DNA of 64,000 nucleotides from CAZCPB01 sp044223975. Its GTDB lineage: Bacteria; Planctomycetota; Phycisphaerae; Phycisphaerales; UBA1924. Below, piece after piece: positions 8,358 through 16,306 of this stretch (positions are counted from its first letter, which is position 1; each line of letters opens with the position of its first letter). A program made the translations under genes and the position numbers. The stretch covers positions 62,001 through 126,000 of the forward strand of contig JBGALI010000015.1 of assembly GCA_044223975.1 (NCBI GenBank), in the 5' to 3' direction. The notes beneath the pieces are model-generated. The model ran no database searches. It was not told where the DNA came from and worked only from the letters and a program-made list of their open reading frames with translations.

Positions 8358-10538
8358 ATGGAAAAGGCCGAGGCATTTCGCGATCGCCTCGGAGCACTCC
8401 GAAGGCTGCCCGCGTCGGCGCGGATCTCGCTCCTCGACGAGTTGCTGGGCGCCTGCAGTCCCGATGAAGCCGGCCCCGTGGTGCTCGCGCTGCTCGACCT
8501 GGCGATCGTGCCCTCCGACGAACGACCTCGGACGAGCGCCCCGCGCCTGATCCGCCTGGTCGGGCACGTCCGGGGACGTGCCCGGGCCGGCGAACACCTG
8601 GCCGCGCTCGCCGCGATTATCAGGCGTTGGGACCGCGTTCCGGATGATCTCCGCCACGTCGTGATGGTGGCGGGCCGAGGGCGGTTTGCGGCCGCCGCGG
8701 CAGGTCTGGCCGCCTCGAACGACCCGGGCGACCGGATGAGCGTGTGCGAATTGGCGTCGGAAGTGGGGGACCTTTCGCTCGCGCCGGTCCTGGCCACGCT
8801 GTTCAGCGATCGAGAGGCAACCATCGCATCCGCGTCCGAGCGAGCGTTGATGCGGCTTTCCTTCATCGGCGCGAGCGTCGATCCACAGCGCGGTCAGGAG
8901 CGGGCCGACGAGGACGGGCGCGGCGAGGACCGAACCGACGACGCGGTGCGCGACGCCCTGGTCGCGAGCGTCGCCTCGGTCATGGCGTGCGCGGCACGCG
9001 AGCGAAGGCGCCCGGCGCTGATGGGCGCGATGGCCTTGCTGGACCTCGCGACCCTGGCGAGAGCGCGGGCGGGCGTCGAGCACGCGCTGGGCGCGTGGAT
9101 GCTGGGCGCCGACGAAGAGGCCAGGAGCGCGCTGCGGAACACGCTGCGCGCATCCGACAGCACCCTGGCGCGCCGTCGCGCGCTCGAGTGGCTCTCAACG
9201 GACGCGCTGGGGGCCGCGGCCCTGGAGCGGCTGGCCCGGGCGCGCACCCCCGCCGAGCACGAGTGCGTGCTGACCAGAAGCCACCTCCTGGCACACCCGG
9301 CGCGGGCGCGTCGGGCCGCGATGCTCGGGAGAGCGGGTCGCGCGGCCGACCCCGGTGCCGCGGCTCTTCCCGCGTTCCTCCCCGCACCGCAGGACGTGCC
9401 GAACTTATCCCTCGCCGCGCGGCGCGGCCTGCCGCGGTACCTGCGAGCATCGGGCGCGGGGGTGGAAGCGCGTCGTCGCGTGATCGAGCCGCTGCTGGCC
9501 GACGACGACCCGCTGGTGCGCCACGCCTGCACGCGCACGGCGCCGCCGGGCGCCCTGGCGGACCTGTGCTTCGACCCCGATGCGCGGGTCGCGCGCTCCG
9601 CCATGCTCTCGTGGTCGCTGGTTGGAGAGCGCGCGGGCGGACCGGCGCCCGGGCGGCGGCTGGCCCTGCGCGCCGATGCGGGGCGAGAGAAGCTGCTGGC
9701 ACGGCTGGCCCGTTCGCCGCACGCGCCGGTGCGGGCCGTGGCACGCCAGGAGATCGAGCTTCTGGCCTGGTTCGATCCCCGCGTGCCCGCCGCGCGCGCC
9801 GCCGCGCGGCGCCGGCTCGCCCGCGAGCCCGAGGCCCTCGTCGCCGACCTTCGCGCCGTGCTCCTGTCGGGCGCGCCCGAGGACCGGGTGGCCGCGGTGC
9901 AGGCGGTCCGCGGCCTGTCCCTGCACGCCTGCGTTGAGCGCGAGCTCCTGGGACTGTGCGACGCGGCAGCGGACGGTCCCCGCGCTCGCGTCGCGGCCAC
10001 GGCCCTCGCGGCCCTGGCGGAACTGGGTACCGACGCGGCCACGCAGGCCGTGACACGCCACGTCGGAGTCGCCGATGCGCGCGTGCGCGCCAACGCCGTG
10101 GAAGGCGTTGGGATCCTGCTCCGCGCCGCCGCGGACCCCTCGATGATGCGCTCGCGCCTGATCGAGCTCAAGGACGACCCGCACCACCGCGTGCGCGCCA
10201 ACGCCGTGCGGGCCCTGCTCGTACGCCCCGGGTCGCTCGTCGAGGGACGGCCCGGCGGCGGGCGCGTCTACGAGCCCGCGGCGGTCGACTCGCTGCTCGC
10301 CATGCTGTCGGACGTGCGGGCCGAGCACCGCCTCGCGGGCGCGTGGGTCGCCGGGCGCGTGCTGCCCTTCGACGGCGCCGCGCGCCTCGGCCAGCGCTGG
10401 GCCGAGGTGAGCGTCCGGGTGCACGACCTCTCGACCGACGACGCCGATCCGCGCGTGCGGGTGCGCGCGGCACAGTGCGCAGGGCTGCTCCGCGCACGCC
10501 TGCGGTCTGAGCCCGCCGCGGCGGGAGTGGGCCGATGA
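8358..10538 (+). CDS. Large alpha-helical HEAT-like repeat protein, 726 aa
   Basis: The whole protein is built of short amphipathic helices rich in Ala, Arg and Leu, with recurring patterns such as DPLVRHACTR, DARVARSAMLS, HAPVRAVARQEIELL, DARVRANAVEGVGILL and DPHHRVRANAVRALLV. These D-x-x-V-R-x-x-A repeats are typical of HEAT/PBS-lyase-like solenoids that act as protein-binding scaffolds. There is no signal peptide or membrane segment, so it should be cytoplasmic. It has a strong ribosome site (GGAGGA) six bases ahead of the ATG. It overlaps the next gene by 4 bp, so the two are probably made together. The partner and function are unknown. Confidence 0.8.
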   Translation: MEKAEAFRDRLGALRRLPASARISLLDELLGACSPDEAGPVVLALLDLAIVPSDERPRTSAPRLIRLVGHVRGRARAGEHLAALAAIIRRWDRVPDDLRHVVMVAGRGRFAAAAAGLAASNDPGDRMSVCELASEVGDLSLAPVLATLFSDREATIASASERALMRLSFIGASVDPQRGQERADEDGRGEDRTDDAVRDALVASVASVMACAARERRRPALMGAMALLDLATLARARAGVEHALGAWMLGADEEARSALRNTLRASDSTLARRRALEWLSTDALGAAALERLARARTPAEHECVLTRSHLLAHPARARRAAMLGRAGRAADPGAAALPAFLPAPQDVPNLSLAARRGLPRYLRASGAGVEARRRVIEPLLADDDPLVRHACTRTAPPGALADLCFDPDARVARSAMLSWSLVGERAGGPAPGRRLALRADAGREKLLARLARSPHAPVRAVARQEIELLAWFDPRVPAARAAARRRLAREPEALVADLRAVLLSGAPEDRVAAVQAVRGLSLHACVERELLGLCDAAADGPRARVAATALAALAELGTDAATQAVTRHVGVADARVRANAVEGVGILLRAAADPSMMRSRLIELKDDPHHRVRANAVRALLVRPGSLVEGRPGGGRVYEPAAVDSLLAMLSDVRAEHRLAGAWVAGRVLPFDGAARLGQRWAEVSVRVHDLSTDDADPRVRVRAAQCAGLLRARLRSEPAAAGVGR

Positions 10539-11017
10539 GCGAAGGCGCGGCTCCAGCATTCATGCTTGCCCAAGGGGCGCCGATCTCCCTGGTGCGGGAT
10601 GCGCCCGACACCCCGTGGCGCGACATGAAGCCGACGATCGCGCTGGGCGCCGGGGTGGCGGTCGGCGCGGCACTCATCGTGGCCGCGATCATCGTGCGCA
10701 GGCGCGGACGCGCCCCCGCTCCCACCGCCCCCGCGCGCCGAGGGTCGGTGGTGCTGAAGACCCTTGCCGGAGCGATGAAGCTCGGGCGAGCCGAGCGGAG
10801 GGGGCTCGAGCACCTGGCCTTCGCCGCGGGCGTCCGCGAGCCCGCGGTGCTGCTCCTCTCCCTGCACGCCTTCCAGACCGCCGCGGCTCGGGTGATCGAC
10901 GAAACACCCGACGCCCGCGAGGGGATCGCTGCCTTGGCCGGGCGCCTGGGGTTCGATCTCGACGCCGGGGAACCGGGCGGGAGCGTGCCAGGCGGGATGT
11001 TCGAGGCCAGGGCCTGA
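10535..11017 (+). CDS. Small single-pass membrane protein coupled to the helical-repeat gene
   Basis: This 160-residue protein is unrecognised. A hydrophobic segment about residues 34-54 (TIALGAGVAVGAALIVAAII) is followed by a very basic stop-transfer stretch VRRRGR, predicting an outside N-terminus and a cytoplasmic C-terminal domain of about 100 residues (KTLAGAMKLGRAERRGLEHLA, then REPAVLLLSLHAFQTAA). The ATG overlaps the upstream TGA (ATGA, 10535-10538), a sign of translational coupling. A plausible reading is that it anchors or docks the solenoid protein at the inner membrane, but that is inference. Confidence 0.7.
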   Translation: MSEGAAPAFMLAQGAPISLVRDAPDTPWRDMKPTIALGAGVAVGAALIVAAIIVRRRGRAPAPTAPARRGSVVLKTLAGAMKLGRAERRGLEHLAFAAGVREPAVLLLSLHAFQTAAARVIDETPDAREGIAALAGRLGFDLDAGEPGGSVPGGMFEARA

Positions 11018-11068
11018 CTTGCGGGCGCCCGCGGCGATGTGGGACACTGCCCACGAGGTGCGCCCGTC

Positions 11069-11965
11069 ATGAAGATCGTTCTGCTCTACAACCCGCGGAG
11101 CGGCGGGTCGCGTCGCGAGGCGGAGGTGGAGCATCTGCGTGCCGCGCTCGCGGGTGATGCGCACGAGATCGTTCTCGTCCGTGCGGGCGCCCCCGAAGGC
11201 CCGACCCTCCACGATGCCCTGCACGACGCCGGAGCCTTGGTCATTGTGGGGGGTGACGGCACGGTCCACCACGCGCTGCCCGACGCCGCGCGCACCGGCG
11301 TGCCCATCTATCACTGGCCGACGGGGACGGAGAATCTCTTTGCACGCCACTTCGGCACGGCGCGATCGGAGACCGCTCTAAGGCGGTCGCTGGCGGCGGC
11401 GCGGGTGGAGGCGATCGACCTGGGCGACGTCGACGGGCGTCTGTTTGCTCTCATGTGCAGCGTCGGGCCCGACGCCGCGGTGGCGCACCGCCTGAACCGC
11501 GAGCGCAAGGGATCGATCTCGCACGCCACGTACCTGCCGCACATCTGCCGCGAGCTCCGCGAGCGCCCCCCGGCGCTGAAGGTGTGGGTGGACGGCGTGC
11601 AGCACGTCGACGGCCGACGCGGCATGTGCGTCGTGGCGAACGCGGCCGAGTACGGGGCCAGGCTGGGGCCCGCGACCAACGCCTCGATGTCCGACGGCCT
11701 GCTCGACACGGTCTTTCTCCCCGCGGAGACCGCGCTCGGGTCGTTGTGGTGGCTGCTGAGGGCGCGCCTCGGCCGGCACCTCCGCGATCCGCGCCTGGTC
11801 TACCGCACGGGGCGCGAGGTCGTCATCGCCAACGCGGGCGAGGCGCCGGCGTTCGTGCAGTGCGACGGGGAAGCCGCGGCATCGCTGGCCCCGGGCTCCG
11901 GGGCCGAGTCGGCGATCCAGATCGTGGTGCGCGAGCGGGCGGCACGGGTTCTGGCGGCGGGCTGA
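11069..11965 (+). CDS. Diacylglycerol kinase-like lipid kinase (YegS/BmrU type)
   Basis: This 298-residue protein carries the DAGK catalytic domain: N-terminal KIVLLYNPRSGGS, then VIVGGDGTVHHAL with the nucleotide-binding GGDGT at 61-65, and the P-x-GTENLFARHF motif. A beta-sandwich C-terminal domain with QCDGE follows, as in YegS. Family members phosphorylate diacylglycerol, sphingoid or related lipids with ATP; the substrate is not deducible. The ATG at 11069 fits the family start, and a GAGG element lies shortly upstream. It follows the membrane-protein gene after 51 bp and may belong to the same transcript. Confidence 0.9.
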   Translation: MKIVLLYNPRSGGSRREAEVEHLRAALAGDAHEIVLVRAGAPEGPTLHDALHDAGALVIVGGDGTVHHALPDAARTGVPIYHWPTGTENLFARHFGTARSETALRRSLAAARVEAIDLGDVDGRLFALMCSVGPDAAVAHRLNRERKGSISHATYLPHICRELRERPPALKVWVDGVQHVDGRRGMCVVANAAEYGARLGPATNASMSDGLLDTVFLPAETALGSLWWLLRARLGRHLRDPRLVYRTGREVVIANAGEAPAFVQCDGEAAASLAPGSGAESAIQIVVRERAARVLAAG

Positions 11966-12125
11966 ACCACCGGTGGGTGAACGGGCGCCACGGCGGCGGC
12001 ACGCACGTGCTTCGACCGGGGCGCGGGAGTTTCACCGGCCGCCGATCGCTCACCATTCAACCCCGCACCTCCCCACCTGTTCACCTCCTCATCACCTATA
12101 GTCCGCGACTTTTCAGGAACCCCCC

Positions 12126-13982
12126 ATGCTCATCCGCTCGCACACCTGCGGCGAACTCCGCGATTCCCACGTCGGCCAGACCGTCCGTCTCAACGGCTGG
12201 GTCAATTCCTACCGCGGCCACGGCACCGGGCTGGTCTTCATCGACCTCCGCGACCGCTTCGGCCTGACCCAGATCGTCTTCGAGGGCGAGGCGCTCCAGC
12301 AGGGCGTCCTCGACGTCGCTGACCACCTCCGCAACGAGGATGTGGTCGCGGTCGAGGGCACGGTCCGCATCCGCACCGGCGGCGAGAACCCCAAGCTGAT
12401 CACGGGCAAGGTCGAGGTGGTCGTCAACAAGCTCGAGGTCCTCAACAAGACCGCGCCCCTGCCCTTTGTCCCCGAGGACAACTCGCTGGGTGGCAAGCTC
12501 CCCAACGAGGACATCCGCGGCAAGCACCGCTACCTCGACCTGCGCCGACCGAGCATGCAGAAGATCCTGGGCATGCGCCACAAGCTCTACCAGACCACGC
12601 GGCGCTACTTCGATGAGAACGGCTTCCTCGAGATCGAGACGCCGATCCTCTACAAGAGCACGCCCGAGGGCGCCCGCGAATTCCTCGTGCCCAACCGGCA
12701 CGTCGCCGGGAGCTGGTACGCCCTGCCGCAGAGCCCCCAGCTCTTCAAGCAGATCCTGATGATCGCCGGGTGCGACCGCTACATGCAGATCTGCCGCTGC
12801 TTCCGCGACGAGGACCCCCGCGCCGACCGCCAGGCCGAGTTCACGCAGATCGATCTTGAGATGAGCTTCGTCCGGCGCGACCAGGTCGTCGAGATGATGG
12901 AAGGGTTCGTGCGCCGGCTGTGGAAGGACATGTGCGGGTACGACGTGCCGCCGATCATCAAGATGCCCTACCGCGAGGCGATGGAGCGGTTCGGCATCGA
13001 CCGGCCCGACACGCGCTACGGCCTTGAGATCGTCGACATCTCCGACTTTGCCGCCAAGACCGACATCGGCTTCTTCAAGGACACGCTCGCCAAGGGCGCC
13101 GACCGCCCGAAGTTCAACAGCCAGCGCGGCGTGGTGAAGGCTATCCGCGTCCCCGGCGGCGCCGAGAAGCTTACCCGCAAGCTGACCGACGGCTACCACG
13201 AGTTCGTGCGCTCGTTCGGCGCCGGCGGCTGCGCCGTGGTGAAGGTCAACCCCCAGGGCGTCTTCGAGACCGGCCTGGCCAAGTTCCTCGAGCCGCACCG
13301 CGCCGAGTTGACGGCGCTCCTGGGCCTCCAGCCCGGCGACACCGTGCTCTTCGTGGCTGACACCTACAGCGTCTGCACCAAGTCGCTGGGCGAGCTGCGC
13401 CAGAAGGTGGCACGCGACATGGGCCTGGTGCCCAAGCCCGGCGCCGAGGGCGGGCCGTGGAACTTCCTGATCGTGCTCGACTTCCCCATGTTCGAAAAGA
13501 ACAAGGACACGGGCAAGTGGGTCGCGATGCACCACCCCTTCACCGCCCCGCGCGACGACCAGCGCGACGCGTTCGTGAACGCGCCCGTCGACGACGAGGT
13601 CACGATCGAGGCCATCGTGTCCGCGGGCTACGACATCGTGGTCAACGGGCAGGAGATCGCCGGCGGCTCGGTCCGCATCCACGACCCGGCGGTGCAGAGC
13701 AAGGTCTTCCAGCTCCTGGGCATGACGCCCGAGCAGGCCAAAGAGAAGTTCAGCTTCCTGCTCGAAGCCCTCTCGTTCGGCGCCCCGCCGCACGCGGGCA
13801 TCGCCTTCGGCCTTGACCGCCTGGTCATGAACTTCGTCGGCACCAGCAACATCCGCGACGTGATCGCGTTCCCCAAGACGCAGATCGGCTCGGACCTCAT
13901 GACCGGCGCGCCCTCGTTCGTGACGGACGATCAGCTCAAGGAGCTGCACGTCAAGAGCACGGCGTCCCCGGCGCCCAAGTAA
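12126..13982 (+). CDS. aspS: Aspartyl-tRNA synthetase (bacterial type)
   Basis: This class II synthetase is 618 residues long, a little above the usual 590. The N-terminal OB-fold anticodon-binding domain begins RSHTCGELRDSHVGQTVRLN-GW. Class II motif 1 surrounds the dimer helix; STPEGAREFLVP binds aspartate; motif 2 is FRDEDPRADRQAEFTQID; the bacterial GAD insertion domain is present; motif 3 is HAGIAFGLDRL. Without the tRNA complement it cannot be said whether the enzyme also charges tRNA-Asn. An AGGA lies about 9 bases upstream of the ATG. Downstream is phzF-like 14020 in the same direction, 37 bp away. Confidence 0.96.
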   Translation: MLIRSHTCGELRDSHVGQTVRLNGWVNSYRGHGTGLVFIDLRDRFGLTQIVFEGEALQQGVLDVADHLRNEDVVAVEGTVRIRTGGENPKLITGKVEVVVNKLEVLNKTAPLPFVPEDNSLGGKLPNEDIRGKHRYLDLRRPSMQKILGMRHKLYQTTRRYFDENGFLEIETPILYKSTPEGAREFLVPNRHVAGSWYALPQSPQLFKQILMIAGCDRYMQICRCFRDEDPRADRQAEFTQIDLEMSFVRRDQVVEMMEGFVRRLWKDMCGYDVPPIIKMPYREAMERFGIDRPDTRYGLEIVDISDFAAKTDIGFFKDTLAKGADRPKFNSQRGVVKAIRVPGGAEKLTRKLTDGYHEFVRSFGAGGCAVVKVNPQGVFETGLAKFLEPHRAELTALLGLQPGDTVLFVADTYSVCTKSLGELRQKVARDMGLVPKPGAEGGPWNFLIVLDFPMFEKNKDTGKWVAMHHPFTAPRDDQRDAFVNAPVDDEVTIEAIVSAGYDIVVNGQEIAGGSVRIHDPAVQSKVFQLLGMTPEQAKEKFSFLLEALSFGAPPHAGIAFGLDRLVMNFVGTSNIRDVIAFPKTQIGSDLMTGAPSFVTDDQLKELHVKSTASPAPK

Positions 13983-14019
13983 CCCGTTGGTTGTTGTCCG
14001 CAGGACCGGAGAGAGCGAG

Positions 14020-14910
14020 ATGGCCAGGAAGCGTTCGACGCGCAAGAGCCCGATCAGAAAGCTCCCCAAGGCCGCGGCCACGAAGCGACCCCGCCCCGCG
14101 CCCGCCACGGTGACGGTCCCCCTCTACCAGGTCGACGCCTTCACGGCGCGGCTCTTCCACGGCAACCCCGCCGGCGTGGTCCCGCTGGAGAAGTGGCTCC
14201 CCGACGCGGTGATGCAGGCGATCGCCGCCGAGAACAACCTCGCCGAGACGGCGTTCTTCGTGAAGGACAAGCCCAAGGGCGGAACCCCGCGCTACCACCT
14301 CCGCTGGTTCACACCCACGATCGAGGTCGACCTGTGCGGGCACGCGACCCTCGCCGCGGCACACGTGCTGTGGAATCATCTGGGACTCAAGGGCTCGAAG
14401 GTCGCGTTCAAGTCCAAGAGCGGTGAGCTCAGCGTCGCGCGGCGCGGGGACCTCATCGAGCTCGACTTCCCCGCACGCCCCGGCACTCCGGTCCGCGTGA
14501 CCGACAGGATCTGCGCCGCCATGGGCTGCGCCCCCGTCGAGGCGTACAAGGCCCGCGACCTCCTGCTGATCTTCGACAACCGGCGCGAGGTCTACGAGCT
14601 CAACCCCGACCCCGTCGCCGTCGCGGCCCTTGACTGCTTCGGCGTGATCGCGACCGCACCCGGCTCGGGCCACGACTTCGTCAGCCGCTTCTTTGTCCCC
14701 AAGGCCGGCATCGCCGAGGACCCCGCCACCGGCTCGTCGCACTGCACGCTCGTGCCCTATTGGGCGGCGCGCCTGAAGAAGAAGAGCGTCACCGGCCACC
14801 AGGTCTCGCGCCGCAGCGGCGAGATGTTCTGCGAGCTCCGCGGCAAGCGAGTCGGCATCGCCGGCCGGGCCGTGACGTACCTCCGCGGGAGCATCACGGT
14901 GCCCGGCTGA
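14020..14910 (+). CDS. PhzF-family isomerase/epimerase
   Basis: This 296-residue member of the PhzF fold has two similar halves related to diaminopimelate epimerase. The signature PLYQVDAFTARLFHGNPAGV, the catalytic glutamate E76 in NNLAETAFF, DLCGHATLAAAHVL and GIAEDPATGSSHC are all present. In phenazine producers PhzF isomerises a dihydroxyanthranilate, but no phenazine genes occur here and most bacterial members have unknown substrates. The first ~33 residues are Lys/Arg/Ser/Pro-rich and absent from typical members. The ATG at 14020 is preceded by GGAGAGAG. The gene follows aspS closely and may be co-transcribed. Confidence 0.88.
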   Translation: MARKRSTRKSPIRKLPKAAATKRPRPAPATVTVPLYQVDAFTARLFHGNPAGVVPLEKWLPDAVMQAIAAENNLAETAFFVKDKPKGGTPRYHLRWFTPTIEVDLCGHATLAAAHVLWNHLGLKGSKVAFKSKSGELSVARRGDLIELDFPARPGTPVRVTDRICAAMGCAPVEAYKARDLLLIFDNRREVYELNPDPVAVAALDCFGVIATAPGSGHDFVSRFFVPKAGIAEDPATGSSHCTLVPYWAARLKKKSVTGHQVSRRSGEMFCELRGKRVGIAGRAVTYLRGSITVPG

Positions 14911-15033
14911 ACGCGCCGCGGCTCCGTGCTATCCCTTGAAATCCCGGGCTTTGTGCCGCTTCACGGCGTCCCGGCGTCGCCGCACAGAATCTGCTGGTAC
15001 ACTGCTCCAAGCTCAATCGAGCGGGGGTGCGCC

Positions 15034-16170
15034 ATGGTGCCCGGCCCAATGTCGATCCAGCGCCTCCTTGGCGCGATGAAGAAGCTCGAGGCGTCCGACC
15101 TGCACATCAAGGTGGGCGTGCCCGCCGTGTACCGCATCAGCGGCACGCTGCGCCAGGTCGCCGGCGACCCGATCAGCGGCGAGGAGGCCGACCACCTCCT
15201 CGACCCGCTCTTGAGCGAGACGCAGAAGGCCAGGTACGAGCAGACCGGCAATCTCGACTTTGCCACCCACCTCAACGACGGCGACCGCTTCCGCATCAAC
15301 ATGTTCCGCGCCGGCGGGCACACGCACGCGGCCATCCGGCGTGTGAAGGCCGAGATCCCCACCTACGAGAACCTCCACCTGCCCCCGATCTACGGGCAGC
15401 TGATCGAGCAGACCATGGAAGGGCTCGTGCTCGTCGTCGGCGTGACCGGCTGCGGCAAGAGCTCGACCCTGGCCGCCATGATCGAGCACATCAACGCCAC
15501 CCGTGCCGAGAACATCATCACCATCGAGGACCCGGTCGAGTACCGCTTCACGCCCAAGAAGTCCATCATCTCCCAGCGCGAGCTGGGGATCGATGTGGCG
15601 GACTACCCCAACGCCCTCAAGTACATCGTGCGCGAGGACCCCGACGTCGTGTTCATCGGTGAGATGCGCGACCACGACACCGTGCTCGCGGCCGTGCAGG
15701 CCGCCGAGACCGGCCACCTGGTCTTCGGGTCCATGCACACCGCCGACACGATGCAGGCCTTCAGTCGCATCCTGGAGTTCTTCCCGACCACCGAGCACGG
15801 CTTCCTCCGCCACGCGCTCTCCAACACCATGAAGGGCGTGCTGGCCCAGCGCCTGCTGCCGACCGTCGAGGGCTTCGAGGTCGGCGTGGTGCCCGCGTGC
15901 GAGGTCCTGCTGGGCACGCCCACGGTGCGCGAGAAGATCCGCCAGGGCGAGGACGCCGACCTGCCCTCGATCGTGGGGCGCAACGAGGAGGGCATGCAGA
16001 GCTTCACGCACGCCTTGGCCGATCTGGTCAAGAAGGAGTGGGTGGCGATGGGCGTGGCGATGGACTACGCGCCCAACCGCGAGGCCCTGACCAGCATCCT
16101 CAAGGGGGTCGAGATGAAATCCGCGACCCTCGTCAGCCGCATCCGGGGCGGCGGCGGGGCCCACCGCTGA
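15034..16170 (+). CDS. pilT: Type IV pilus retraction ATPase, PilT/PilU family
   Basis: This 378-residue GspE/PilT-type AAA+ ATPase has the PilT N-terminal PAS-like domain (LLGAMKKLEASDLHIKVG), Walker A GVTGCGKSS (136-144), the Asp box IITIEDPVEYRF, Walker B PDVVFIGEMRD (203-213) and the His box ETGHLVFGSMHT. It powers pilus retraction or twitching from the cytoplasmic face of the inner membrane. ATG 15034 was chosen; ATG 15049 is a close alternative, and both follow GCGGGGG at about 15021. No other pilus gene is adjacent. The C-terminal PilT AIRNLIRE motif is replaced by TVREKIRQGE, closer to PilU-like proteins. Confidence 0.88.
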   Translation: MVPGPMSIQRLLGAMKKLEASDLHIKVGVPAVYRISGTLRQVAGDPISGEEADHLLDPLLSETQKARYEQTGNLDFATHLNDGDRFRINMFRAGGHTHAAIRRVKAEIPTYENLHLPPIYGQLIEQTMEGLVLVVGVTGCGKSSTLAAMIEHINATRAENIITIEDPVEYRFTPKKSIISQRELGIDVADYPNALKYIVREDPDVVFIGEMRDHDTVLAAVQAAETGHLVFGSMHTADTMQAFSRILEFFPTTEHGFLRHALSNTMKGVLAQRLLPTVEGFEVGVVPACEVLLGTPTVREKIRQGEDADLPSIVGRNEEGMQSFTHALADLVKKEWVAMGVAMDYAPNREALTSILKGVEMKSATLVSRIRGGGGAHR

Positions 16171-16226
16171 CCGATGCGCCCGGCCCGCGGCGGCCGGTAA
16201 CAAAGAGCACCGGTCCCGGAAGGAAA

Positions 16227-16289
16227 ACGAGCCCCGGACGTGAGCGAGAGGATGCCGCGTGGGTCCTCCCCCTCAGGTTCGGGGCTCGT
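16227..16289. repeat. Inverted repeat in the convergent pilT/secA gap
   Basis: ACGAGCCCCG at 16227-16236 pairs perfectly with CGGGGCTCGT at 16280-16289. Its left arm continues into a sequence very like the left arm of the larger inverted repeat at 21531. It lies between the converging ends of pilT and secA, so it may terminate transcription from both sides, although no clear T-run follows either arm. Confidence 0.6.
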
Positions 16290-16306
16290 CGATTACTGTT
16301 CCTCGC

